From contig BCHH01000008.1 in assembly GCA_001599595.1 (NCBI GenBank), positions 416,220-480,219 on the forward strand: a stretch of 64,000 bases of DNA. The letters run 5' to 3'. This stretch comes from Beverwykella pulmonaria. Its lineage: Eukaryota; Ascomycota; Dothideomycetes; Pleosporales; Melanommataceae. The notes under the pieces were generated by a model. The model was given only the letters and a program-made list of their open reading frames with translations, had not been told where the DNA came from and searched no databases. This document shows positions 10,961 through 22,100 of this stretch, one piece after another. Each line of letters starts with the position of its first letter. Position 1 is the first letter of the stretch. The position numbers and the translations under genes were made by a program.

Positions 10961-12100
10961 ATGCCCTTTTCAATACTCAAGTTGCTTTTCAATATCCTCT
11001 CCAAACTACCGAGAGTTCTTCGCGAGCGCATCATGCCTGACATGCTGATTCCACCGATTTCGAACAATCTTTCCAAGGTGCAACTGGAGCGCCTGGGCCA
11101 CGTCTACTTCGAGCACCCCGACCTGGAGAAATTCAGCAAATTCGCGAAAGACTTCGGTTTCATCGAGACCAAGAGGAGCAAAGATCGGATCTACTTTCGC
11201 GGCTATGGCAAGGATCAGTATGTGTATGTGGCGAGTCGAAGCAAAGACGATAAGCCTAGGTTCCGCGGTCCAGCGTTCGTAGCCCGCTCGGCCGAGGAAT
11301 TTGAGAAGGCTGCAAAGCTGCCTGGAGCCACTGTCAGCTCTTTGGATGATGCTCCCGGAGGGGGTAAAATTATTACATTCTCACGGGTTGACGATACCCT
11401 CTTCCATGTCATTTATGGCCAAGAAGAGAGGGAAGTAGATTCTCAAATACCGACGGCTACGCACGAGCAGCAAGGGCCTTACAATGGACCATTCGACAAG
11501 CCAAGAAAAGGCAAATGCAGTCCGTTCGCCGCTGGATAGACATCTTTTGCTTACGGTCGCACAGGGAGATTCCAACGTTATCATCCTGGGCCTGCACTCG
11601 TCCATAAGATTGGACATTTTGGCTACGTAGTTCCTGACTTCGACAGAGAGCTAGCGTGGTATACCGACAACTTCAACTTTGTACCGAGCGACATCCTCTA
11701 CCACTGGGACTTCTCGAACATGGACGTTTTGACCTTCATGCATCTCGATCTCGGCGAGGAGTACTCCGACCACCACATCTTCTTCATGCAGCGGGCGGAG
11801 CCGGATGTCAAGAAAACCTTCATGCATCATACTTCGTACGAAGTCGCCGACATGGATACGCAGCTTCTCGGGCACGAATGGTTGGCCAAAAATGGGTGGA
11901 AAAGCGTCTGGGGTGTAGGTCGGCACGTTTTGGGAAGTCAAATCTTCGACTACTGGGCTGATCCGAGCGGGTTCAAAATCGAGCACTACGCGGACGGCGA
12001 TCTAGTGAATACCCACACCCCGACGTCCAGAGATGTGGTTGGCCCTTTCTCAGTTTGGGGTCCGGAAGTCCCGAAAGATTTTGCGGGCAAGGGGGTTTGA
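10961..12100 (+). CDS. Extradiol ring-cleavage dioxygenase (vicinal oxygen chelate / glyoxalase fold)
   Basis: About 364 residues from exons 10961-11519 and 11565-12100; the 45-nt intron has a GTCCGT donor, a CTTAC branch site and a CACAG acceptor. Two glyoxalase-like modules are visible. The second carries the expected Fe(II) ligands of type I extradiol dioxygenases: His in KIGHFGYVV (near residue 205), His in HHTSYEVADMD (near 273) and Glu in FKIEHYADGD (near 325). The enzyme would open a catechol ring next to the hydroxyls to give a 2-hydroxymuconic semialdehyde-type product. The first 24 residues are hydrophobic or basic and unlike the family; ATG 11033 gives a more typical start. Extradiol enzymes are much rarer in fungi than intradiol ones. 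Cluster partners: FAD hydroxylase and FAH-family enzyme. Confidence 0.88.
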
Positions 12101-12922
12101 AGTACTGGGGAGGGGTTTTCTCATAATTTGTTGAATGTTTCGAAAACGTATATCCAAAGAGTCTGGTATGAGACCTGGAAAGTATAACATATATTGCAGA
12201 TCTTTGTAGTTTCGGAGGTCAAGGAATTTACTTTGAAATACGTCTTATTATTAGGATGGTCGTTGTAACGTGTTCCATATTAGGTCCAATATTGAACCTG
12301 TATCTTACGGGAGTCTAACTTAGTCATTTGAATTGTGATCTATATATGTTGAGCATGGTGAATCTTCACATCCAAGTCTTATAACCTGCTACACTCTGAA
12401 CTTGTTAACGACCTGACTCTTTCACATTATTAACTATGCATAAGGGGTCATACCACCTTATCCGCTTGAATGCAGCGACCCATAGGAAGACAACCTGCAC
12501 CTATATTATCTCTACAAAACCACTCTCCTCGAATAGTTCAAGATTAGGCTCATCAACTGCCAGTTGTTCTCTTGCGTATGCTGCGTCCTCTTCGCGCTTT
12601 GTGTCGCGCAATGCTGCCCATAACATTTGCTCTTCAACACTAAACAGAGATAAAGGGTATCCTTAAAGAGCTTGTACAGAAATACCTGTTATCTTGTAAA
12701 TTTCTTTACACTAGTAAACTCTTATTACTAAGTTGTTTGCCCTCCACAGAAAAAAAATCAACAGATGTTAGAGCAAGACGCTCTTAGAGTATCCAACCCT
12801 AAGTAAACTATCTGCTGCGCTAAAAAGCTAGCTTATTGTCCCCAGCAGAACCACCAATCAAAACATTAGATAGATATACGTAGCATTGAGCTGCATTTCG
12901 GTACCAACAGAACATGGAGTTG

Positions 12923-12998
12923 ATAGCTTCTGAAACCTCTGCGCTGCTTCATTTGTCGGTGCAGAATGGGCCTGCACCACGGAGGTATCAGAAGCTAT
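12923..12998. repeat. Nested inverted repeat (cruciform-capable)
   Basis: Outer arms 12923-12939 and 12982-12998 pair at 16 of 17 positions. Inner arms ggtgcag (12958-12964) and ctgcacc (12972-12978) pair perfectly. The whole folds as a stem with an internal loop. It could be a small foldback element or a structured RNA; no family recognised. Confidence 0.5.
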
Positions 12999-14270
12999 GG
13001 GTATGGGTATCCTCACCTCCCAGCTTTATGTTTGGAGCTTACTCAGCTCTCTGTTTTCTTCTTCATGTAATGTACGGTAACGTTACTCCATACCCTGCCA
13101 GGGGCCCAAAATGGACCCTAGCAGCGCTCGAAACTTCAGAACAGGACCTCATGGAGTGGACGGGAGTTTGGCTGCTGAGGGTTCGTCTCCTCGGCCCTTG
13201 GTCTGTTATGTAGGCGCTGCTGCCTACACTGACTGCTTTCCCTTCTTCCGACCCAAGGCTCCTGTATCACAGCAATGGTTGTTAGCTTGCCAATAACTTC
13301 ATCATGCTGACTTCCCAACGTTCGACGCCCAGTGTCGAATCCTTCCGACCGGCAGCAGCTGACTCGGGCCAAGTTCGAGAGGTATTGCAATGCACCGGCC
13401 AACAAGGACCATTTTATTAATAAAGACACTAAAAAGCACTGTGAGTGGCTAAGGGGGATTTGAAGCAAGTAAGTCCTACCTGTTTTGGCAGTGGGGCACT
13501 TTGCCGCTGGCTGATACTGCTGTATTCATTGGTGAATCCGTCCGGCCTTTGAATATCCTTTGTATCATGCAGCATTTTCCGCCTGCATAGTTCTTTCACA
13601 TGGGGTGTGCTCACACCCTATCCTGGTAAGGAGCTCTGCAAAAGGTATGCAGGTTAGTAATGTATTGGAAAGGCTGGTGTGGCTGTTGCATGGTCTAAAC
13701 AGTCCAAAGTATATAGGGGCGCCACATGCATCGAATGCGGTTCGTATGGCGGTGTATTATTAATGCGGCCGCGGTCTTCATGAAGCTAGACAGGACGATA
13801 TTGCTGCCTAATTGCTAACCACTAGATAGTGTCGCCAACAAATTTTGCATTGACTGTCGCCGTTAACCGCTGACTTGTCACCCTATCGACGATTGTCTGG
13901 AACATGCTACATCCCGTACCGCATCTAAACAAGGCCGCCCTCACCAGGGGGTTTGATTAGGACCTAGTCTGGCTCGCCAATATGCAAGCACGCATCAGTC
14001 ATGTCGCCTAATGGCTACTGGTGAGATTAAGGTGCTGCGGACTGGTGTTGTTATGCAAAGGGAACTGGATGAGGAATTGCACTACGGGAGGGCGGCACAC
14101 CAAGCCTGTGTAAAAGGTGCTACTTATAACAAGGCCACCACATGCCCGGTCTCCCAACATCTTCCGAATTCTGCTTTTCGACACGGTGTCTTCGACTCAA
14201 TTCAACAACTATGCCCTCACGAACTTCTGCAACAATGAGAGCTCCGGAGCTGGACCAGTATTTAGACTGC

Positions 14271-14660
14271 TTAGGTGGCAAACAAGGCCTTGCCCTCGAC
14301 AGTCAAGGTGAAGACAGCCTGGACCATCTTCCCAGGGTATTCGAATGCGCGGTACATCTTGCACTGCTCGATGCTATTGTGCGCATGAAGGGCGAGGTCG
14401 ACGCGTACGGCGAGGAGAAGGGCCATGAAGAGGGATTTGCATGGGACGTGTATTGCTCCGCTGCGGTACTGAGGTTCCTGAAGTGGTCGCAGGCGGCTGA
14501 CGCCCATGAGGAAAGCGCCTGCAATAATAGTTGTAACAATAGCTTCTGATGATACTGCCGGCACTATTACCCACGAAGTTTGAACAGCATCCTGTAGCTC
14601 TGACGCATTTAATGATTGAATGCCATCATTCATATCGACCAATTCTTCATCTAATGCCAT
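14271..14660 (-). CDS. Doubtful ORF with one hydrophobic segment
   Basis: A 129-residue ATG-to-stop frame with an acidic N-terminus (MALDEELVDMNDG) and a probable membrane segment near residues 30-55. No family recognised. It may be a fragment of a larger lost gene. It overlaps an open frame on the other strand, which lowers confidence. Confidence 0.2.
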   Translation of the reverse strand: MALDEELVDMNDGIQSLNASELQDAVQTSWVIVPAVSSEAIVTTIIAGAFLMGVSRLRPLQEPQYRSGAIHVPCKSLFMALLLAVRVDLALHAHNSIEQCKMYRAFEYPGKMVQAVFTLTVEGKALFAT

Positions 14661-15033
14661 ACATGCTGAATAGAGTTGAGATCCGGCGAGTTAGCCAGCC
14701 ATGTTATGTAGTAGTTGAGCGGTAATGCTATTGGAAGGCCTTAGGTTTTGTCTTGAGGTTACTTTCAATTAGAAAGTACTAAAAAGTGACTTGATACGTA
14801 AGTGGATGCGGCAGAAGTAACGCGCTAACGTTATATGCTTGCCACGGGACAGCGCGACGTATGTACACGTGATCCAATTTCGGAACCAGGTTCCCCCGAG
14901 TCCGTGAATGCTATTCGTTGCTCGAGCATCGCTGCTGAATCAGATCGCAGTCGGGCCCTGACACTGCCCTATTTATTGCAGGTGCTTCGCCAAACGACTT
15001 GCCACCAGTTTTTATCTCGGCCCCATTGCTCTA

Positions 15034-16735
15034 ATGTCCATCCCTAGTGCAACAAAAGCCCCGGCTTGCCCAAGCGGACTGGATATTGAGCAAGTGCAGA
15101 TTGTACGCTTTCCCTACTATATACCCACCTAATTCGTCCGGCGCTCGGTGCTAACCGCCTTGGGGAATCAGCTCATCCGTCATGGCGAGCGAAGCCCAAT
15201 ATCAGCCCGCTTTCAGAATGCAAGTCCACGCAGCTCTTCATGTCTCCATTGCCGCGCTGACTTCGCATTCGGCGTCAGGCTGGACTATCTCCCTGTAAGT
15301 CAGGAAAGCCGGAGCAGCTGCGCACTCCGTCGCTGACTGCCACAGACTGGCCGTATTGCAGCGCGGCTCAGCGGTTCACCCAGATCGTTATGGCTGCCCA
15401 GGATGGCTCTAGATGGGAATCTATGACTTGGAAGAGAAGCCTAGAGACATCTGGGCCTAACGGGCGATCAATACCCGCACAGGGAGCAGGTGGTAAGACT
15501 AGTGGCATATGGTATGTGAGGCTCGCCCGTCTCCGGGCGTGATTCCATGGCGCATTTCCTGACGGTATGTTATAGCATGCCCGGAGAGCTTACTGACAAA
15601 GGACGGGAAACCTCCCTTGCGTTTGGCAAGTGGTTGCGCCGGCTCTATGTCGATCAGCTAGGCTTGGTGACTTCCCCACATCGCTTTGCTGCGTAGTGGT
15701 GACTTAATTAACGTTCAGAAGTTGCCAAAGCATCTTTCAGATCCCGGAACGCTTTATGTACGGACGACGGCAGTGCCTCGAGCTCTCGAGTCGGTGCAAC
15801 AGATCTTACAAGGCCTTTATCCTGGGAGTACGAATCGGACGTTGGCTCCCTGGGATATCGTCATCCGCACACCGGCGGAAGAGACGCTATATCCAAACAC
15901 CAAATCGTGTGCCAGACTCGCAGAGCTTACGCGAGCCTTTGCCAAGCGGGCTGCAGAGGAGTGGAACGGAAGCGATGACGTGAGGTATGTATCTAAAAAG
16001 CTAGGCAAATGGATGCCTGACAAGCCCTTAACTGTGAACTCTCGACCCCGTATGTCGGCCGTCATGGACACCATTAATGCAACACTTGCTCATGGGCCGG
16101 ACAATCGGCTTCCTGACGAATTCTACGACGACCGAGTGCGCAAAGTCATCGAACGGATCGTCGTTGACGAGACCTTTCGCGACTATGGTGTTTCTCGTGA
16201 ACTCCGAATGCTTGGCGTAGGCGAGTTGGTGGGGGACATGGTCCTGAAGATGGTTGACCAGCTGGAGTGGAATCAGAGACACGACACCCTGCGAGACTTT
16301 ACCATGCAATCAAGCTCCCCGCCCAGGCTATCCCTCTCGGGCTGCCACGATGGCACGATTGGCGCAACGCTAGCAAGCCTTGGCTGTCTTGATAGTCACG
16401 AGAGGTGGCCGGCCTTCACCAGCCACATCATCTTCGAATTGTTTCGTAAGAGACGAACGCCTTTCCCAAGCACGAATGATACTAAACTACGGTGGCCACG
16501 GAATGCTACCCCTAGCTCAGTTTCAATCATCGGGCGACGACCAGTGGAGAAACTCACGACGGAGGAGGTACAAGAAATGGACGAATACTTCGTGAGAGTT
16601 AGATGTAATGACCGGATCATGACGATCCCGGGATGTCGAGCAGAAGGGAAGCATCTTGATGGAGATGAAAGTTTTTGCACGCTGGTAAACTTCCCATGTT
16701 CCCAAGATGCTGTCCTGCGTAGGATCTTTCACTGA
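15034..16735 (+). CDS. Histidine acid phosphatase (branch 2, phytase-like)
   Basis: About 464 residues. Exons inferred: 15034-15102, 15172-15223, 15346-15511, 15576-15666 and 15719-16735. The catalytic RHGERSP motif opens exon 2; WPYC and QRFTQIVMAAQDGSRW follow in exon 3, PGELTDKGRETSLAFG in exon 4, and the proton-donor HD motif appears as CHDGTIGATLASLGC in exon 5. The family hydrolyses phosphomonoesters at acid pH through a phosphohistidine. The predicted N-terminus (MSIPSATKAPACPSG) lacks a signal peptide, so either the protein is intracellular or a secretory first exon has been missed. The exon 2/3 junction is the least certain. Confidence 0.82.
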
Positions 16736-16989
16736 CATTTATATACGTAAATGCTAGTCGGCATTCAAGTCCATTGTAGACAAATTCACCCCCAGAAATT
16801 GGAGATACGCGTGTAGTTCCAACTTGGGTGCTTTATCGACCACGAGAAGCGATGAACCGGCCGGATATTAGTACTATATTTATAGTGGCTATAATTCTGA
16901 CGGTGGAACGGCGCTTTATAGGGCGACGGGTATAAGCAAGAAGAATGTAAGGGTTTCAGATTATAAGTTGGATTTCCCAATGATCTATT

Positions 16990-17484
16990 TGCCATTTTGC
17001 CTTTTTCTCAGAGGAACTACTGTTTAAGACATGGACATGCGATTGTTGAGATCCTAGATCCACGAGTCGTACAAAGATAGATGTAGGTTTGTGGTTGGAT
17101 TTCGCAGAAAGAGTATGGTCAGGAAGCACTGTGCAAGATATAGGGGTATAGACCGAATTCAACAAATACTTGACATGTGATCTCCCTCTTAACGAAGACG
17201 CGTGGAAACAGATTTCGAAATCACATAGCGTGAAACATGAAATCGTTTTCACGCATGCAGACCTCAATCTTAGGAATATTCTTGTTGATGAGAGCGGGAA
17301 GATTTCAGAAATAGTTGATTGGGAGTGTGCGGGCTGGTATCCTGAGTACTGGGAATACACGAAGGCGCATTTTACAGTGCGATATACTATTCGGTGGCTT
17401 GCAGATGTTATTGACCAGGTTTTTCTCAAATACCGCGAGTTGCAGGTGGAGGATATGCTCTCTAGCATGGTGCCTCCGAGGTAG
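16990..17484 (+). pseudogene. Aminoglycoside phosphotransferase-family (APH) kinase C-terminal relic
   Basis: 17170-17484 encodes an APH C-terminal lobe with the catalytic loop HADLNLRNILVDE and the metal-binding IVDWECAGWYPEYWEY. Just upstream, TEFNKYLTCDLP continues the family pattern in the same frame, but further 5' the frame is broken by stops and shifts and the N-lobe is absent. It is a 5'-truncated, probably non-functional copy. Fungal APH paralogs are numerous and often decay. Confidence 0.65.
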
Positions 17485-17626
17485 AATCAGATTCATGTGT
17501 CTCTTTGTTTTCAGGGGCGCCAAGATTTGTAAGAAGAAATAGAAGACGTGAAACTTGCTCAAACATCTTCATAACTTCTTGTCGCTGCTATATTGGATAG
17601 TGAATGAACTTGGGATTCATCCGGAG

Positions 17627-17675
17627 CAGACTTGGCAACTTGATTTGCTTGCCTGCTTGCTTGTTGCCAAGTCTG
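17627..17675. repeat. Perfect 13-bp inverted repeat with 23-nt loop
   Basis: cagacttggcaac (17627-17639) and gttgccaagtctg (17663-17675) are exact reverse complements. The loop is rich in tgctt/gcctg repeats. Function unknown; it sits just past the APH relic. Confidence 0.6.
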
Positions 17676-17735
17676 ACCCAGAGTTCCTCATTCCGATCGG
17701 GATGGAGGGCGGGAAGGGCTCCGTTCATGTCTAGA

Positions 17736-18100
17736 CTAGGCTGGTCTACGCATTTCGCTTAGCAGGCGTGCTGCGAAAAAGCTTTCAGTCCAAATAAGTT
17801 CTTTATAGTTCACCAAGCCCTGGCCAACACTTATGCTAGGCACAAAAGCATCCCGCTCCAAACTGTTTTGCGCATTATGTTCAACAAAATCCTCCATTCT
17901 ATAGGAGACGGAGGGTATGTCCACTCTACTATAGCTAGCGTTCTCCGCGCCTTGTCCATCGTTCACCAAACCTTGGGTGTTGGCGCCCGACACAAAAGCA
18001 TCGTACTCCAGACTGTTGTTCTGCTCACGATATCCTGCACGATCTAGACCATGTCGCGAATCCCAAGCAAAGCTAGGTTCTTCGTATTGCAGGTGGCCTA
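17736..18100 (-). pseudogene. Fragment of a repetitive protein
   Basis: A minus-strand open frame that continues upstream of its first ATG (17993). It contains two copies of a unit reading SLE(Y/R)DAFV followed by QGLVN, about 50 residues apart. No family recognised. It ends next to the pogo-like terminal repeat, so it may be the remnant of a gene disrupted by that insertion. Confidence 0.3.
17809..18025. repeat. Two degenerate direct repeats, about 150 bp apart
   Basis: 17809-17874 and 17961-18025 share ttcaccaa, the block cacaaaagcatc, and ctcca(a/g)actgtt in the same order, with small indels between. Confidence 0.55.
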
Positions 18101-18110
18101 GTAAACTTAT

Positions 18111-18860
18111 TACAGTAGAACCTCGTTAATACGATCTTATTTTTCCCGTCAATTTCTATCGTACTATTGAATTATCGCAATAATGATCCGCTGACAAATC
18201 ACTATCTTGGGAAGCCGCCGGAGCTGTAAAATATGCCTTGATTGAAGCTTGTTTGCGCGATGCAATGGCCTTGTGGGTAAGCCTGCGCTCCATAGTGTTG
18301 ATAGCTTTCTTATCATCAACTGTAGAGTCTGCTTGGGCTTCTAGATAGCTTTGTAAAGTTGATAAAGCCGCGAGAGCCTCAGCTAGAGACGGTGGAGGTA
18401 GTGGCTCAGCATCTTCCTCCTCTACAGTTTCAACACCGACAGCACTAGTGTAGTGACTGATGATGTCTTGTAGTACCACCTCTGGCTCCTCTAGCTCCTC
18501 ATCTTCATCTTCAGGGTTCATGAAATCCTCTAGATCCCTAGCCTCCTCACCTATCTCCCCAACCTCCTGCACCCTCTGCAGAAGACCAAGGAGATCATTA
18601 GGCTGCTTAGGGTCCTCTGTATGCTCTACGCGATTTAGCAGTGTAGATTTAGCCTAGCAGTTTTGAATTGTTTGTGGGGTAACAAGCGTCCTCTAGCGTT
18701 GTTGGTAGTATCAAGGTGTTTGTACTAATCTTGCAGAGAGTCAGAGATGGTAGCCTGGCCAAGTTTTCGACCATATTTCTCCTTAAAAAACTTGATGATA
18801 TCCTTTTGACCTGCAAGTGGTGGCGCTATCCAATCCCTCGCCATTTTTGTTACGGTCATA
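18111..18860 (-). mobile_element. Internally deleted pogo-like (Tc1/mariner superfamily) transposon, RIP-like decay
   Basis: The left end has a typical pogo terminal sequence flanked by TA, cagtagaacctcgttaat, from about 18113. The minus strand encodes a transposase N-terminal CENP-B/pogo helix-turn-helix (18859-18725: PPLAGQKDIIKFFKEKYG then ATISDSLQD). The transposase C-terminus follows (about 18700-18156: TPQTIQNC, STLLNRVEHTEDPKQPNDLL and an acidic tail). The whole DDE catalytic core is missing. Two TAG stops stand where family members have tryptophan, fitting CpA-to-TpA change on the other strand. I did not find the matching right terminal repeat. Confidence 0.65.
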
Positions 18861-19156
18861 TATCAAGGATGACTATGCTTTACCTAGCTTATACTTTTGC
18901 TTACTTGCGCTACTGTGACGGTATATATGTTATTCTATACGCACCTCACCCTACTGGGTTCACTGCACCTTTTTAGGTAGCGCTGGTCGAGTGGTATAAA
19001 GCTTGCTCCTGACAGAATTCCACATCAGCAATCACGATTAAATCGCACAACCGCGAAGGGGTGAAATTTTACGCCACATGTGAGTTTGTATCAACAAACT
19101 TGTAAAGCCGAAGGAAATTTTTGAAGCTTTTGCTCATGTAGCTATTTTCTGAGCTA
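18861..19156. other. Short gene-free stretch
   Basis: Nothing supported; a right transposon end may be hidden here but was not identified. Confidence 0.3.
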
Positions 19157-22100
19157 CTACTCCAACTCAAAGTCTGCAGGCAACGAATATCCCTGCGCAT
19201 TGAACATGTCATTCCATACATCACACCCAACGTCCACGGCGCCCCAACCCTTGACTACTTCCTCAAAGTCCACCTCCTTGATGTACCGCTCCATGACGGC
19301 AGCCTCCGTTTCTCCACGCTTCTCCGCAGCCGCCACGCGAGTTAGCCGCTCGATCTCAAAGTCCTCGAGGCGCTTCTGGGACTCCCTGAGGTGCTTCTGC
19401 AGATCCTGCCCATACTTAAGCGTATCTGAGAAAGTGGACAGGATCTTGTCGAGCGAGTTGACGGCCGTGGTGAGCGAGTCGCGCAAAGTGCTGAGGCTGG
19501 CGATGCTGTCGCGGAACTCGTCCCAATTCATTTTGCTGTAGAACGTCTTGAACGTGTTGGTGAGCACCACGCCGTCGACCTTGGTCGCGCCCTGGAGCAC
19601 CGTGCTCGCGGCCTTGAAGGCGACAGCCGGACCGCTTACAACGGCCAGGGCTGCAGCCGCACCCACGAACATGACGGCGGCAGCATCGGCGCCCAGTTGG
19701 AAGGTGTAGTCGCTGAGTTCTTTTCGCTTGGCCGCAAGCAGCTCGTCGATTGGCTTGATCTTTAACTCGAAGACGTTGCGGTTATCCTTGATCTTTTGGA
19801 AAAGTGTCTGCACCTCCCTGTATGACTTCTCAAGGTCATCATTGGCAGTACCAACATAGCGCGAGGCGTCGATGATGGCTTGCCGCGTGCCCGTGTAGAA
19901 AGTTACCCAACGAATGCCCTTGTCTTCTAGCCTCTTGACGCGGCGGCTCTGGATCGAGGCCGCAGAACCGATGCGGTTCAGAGCCTTGGAGATGGAACCA
20001 AACGTCTGCACGTACGTTGCCACAGTCTCAGCCATGCCTGAGTGCAAAGAGAACGACCCAAGGGTGTTATCGTAGGCCTTGAGCGTCTGCACATGTGGCA
20101 GGACCATGATAGCTTTTACATTGTCGAAGAATTGACGAGTCTCCTCGGTCCCATCCGCCAACAGGGTCGCCATGACTGGGTGGGCTTGTATGGCGAATTG
20201 CATAGGATCTTCGACCTGACCTTGGAAGGCGCCCGCATCGTTATCTTCCCCTCCTGGGGCTTCAAGCGCGAAGAGTGCCTCTGCTGCTAGCACAGCGGCT
20301 CGCTTTGCTGCGGCGCCGCCGTCCCCAAGTACAGCAGAAATGTTGATATGAGGGTCGACATTGAGCAGGGAGAGGACCTCTTGGGCATTTTTCAGCAGCT
20401 CTGGCCATTGAATACCAACGATCACATCGGCATTGAACGCGACATCGCTGTGGATCTCATCCTGTATATCTTTCAGGGTCGTCCAAACACGGCCGAATTG
20501 TACGCTGAGTTTCTGTACAAGATCAACCCATGAGACGTGCTGGTTCTGGTAGATGATGCCGCTGTCGCGAAGTTTCTCCAGCTTGAGCTTCTGGGCATCC
20601 AGTGGGTCGACCGCCCTCTGGCGAGCACTCTCGATTTGGTTTGCCTTGTATTGAATTTCGTCCATAAGTCTTTGTCTCGACCAGAAGAGAGCCAGAGTTA
20701 CTGGGATATCGTCCTTGATGTGAGCTATCTGCTCCCAGTAACCGGCATTTGTCGAGCGTATCAAATTCTCTTTGGCCTTGACGTCCGCAGCAACCTTGTT
20801 GCGAGCCTCTGTGACAGTATGATTGATTGTATTGAAACTATTGTTGAGCTTAGCCGTAGTCGAGGCCAGATCGCCGCACAATCCCACAGCTGACTTGACG
20901 TAAGGCTTCGCCTGGGCTGCCTTCTGCTCGTCCGAGAGATTCTTGTTTGCGCCTGTGGTCCAATCTTGCATGATCTTTGCGAGCTTGATCGTGTCCAAGA
21001 CGACCGATGCAGAGATGAGCTTTGCGCCTGTCAGTAAGGCGCCGCTGTTGACAATGCCGATTCCATCGAGGTTCAATGTCGAGTTGTTATAGGCGAGCAG
21101 ATCCTTCAAGCCCGAGTTGAGCCACACGGACACACCTTGTTTGATCAAGCTAATGTCGAACCACTTGCCAGATTGCGTGATTGCGTCCAATTTGAAAGTG
21201 GTTGGCGCGTCCAGCAGTCGTGTGCTGACGTCCATGTGTGCCTCAAAAGCATCAAAGTCACCTCTCTCTAATGCCTGGACGGCAAAATCCGATTGAGCAA
21301 CGCATGCCTGCTCAGTCAAAAGCAGAACTCTGCCGGGGACGTACTGATTTCGCTTAGCAGAGTTGCCGTCTGCTCCGTTCGATCCCTCAGATCCATTGGG
21401 CACAGCAAACTCTTTGCTACCAGCCGATGCTCCGATGTTGTTGAGAAGAGAGTACTGTTCGCTACCAGCTAACACAACAGTCACTTCTTGCGCATCGCTT
21501 TCGAGTCCATTTCCCAAAGGCTGATGGACGGCCTCCAGGAGAGCTTGGAAAGCATCCTCATCAGATGGAGGCGCACTGGGCTCGACAGTAGGAGCTTGTA
21601 GTGCGCCAACGTCGGGATCAGCCTCTGGCAGGTAGATGCCATGGGCCCTGAGCATGTCGAGATACATTTGTGAACCATTCTCAAGTTCTGTTGCCGACAT
21701 TCTAGCGCATTCAATTGTCAGGGTGTTGAACATCTCCTCGAACAACTCCTTGGATGCATCGGCAGTCCAGGCCAGGAGATCTCCGGAGCTGGCGCTCATG
21801 CGTCCCCAGAACATGTTCAGCGCCTTGTACTGAATCTCGAGCTCGCCGAATTTGGGCGTAATTTTTTTCAGATCCGCTATAGAAGTTTCGAGTGAGTTCA
21901 CTGAGGCTTGGGTCTTTGCAATATCGCTCATCATCTGGCTTTCCTTAGACTCGTACACCTTGTTGACGATGAAGGCCGTGATGAACAAGACACCCAATCC
22001 CACCACGATGGCGGGCGCGGCAACACCGAAAGTCAAGATCAATAACACCGCCGCTGATAGGATGTCAGTAGATGAGTCAAGTTGCTGGAGAGTGATAAAC

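Larger units (their letters stand above)
12101..15033. other. Gene-poor stretch
   Basis: About 2.9 kb with no gene I can support. 12101-12910 is AT-rich. 12923-12998 forms a nested inverted repeat (listed separately). Overlapping ORFs at 14142-14549 (plus) and 14271-14660 (minus) share one GC-richer patch; the minus one has a hydrophobic segment (IVTTIIAGAFLMGV) and could be a membrane-protein fragment, but I do not recognise it. Confidence 0.4.

Noticed and set aside
15686..15718. ATG at 15686 as the start of the acid phosphatase
   Set aside because: It lies in an intron; the catalytic RHGERSP motif and three earlier exons are upstream, so the start is at 15034.
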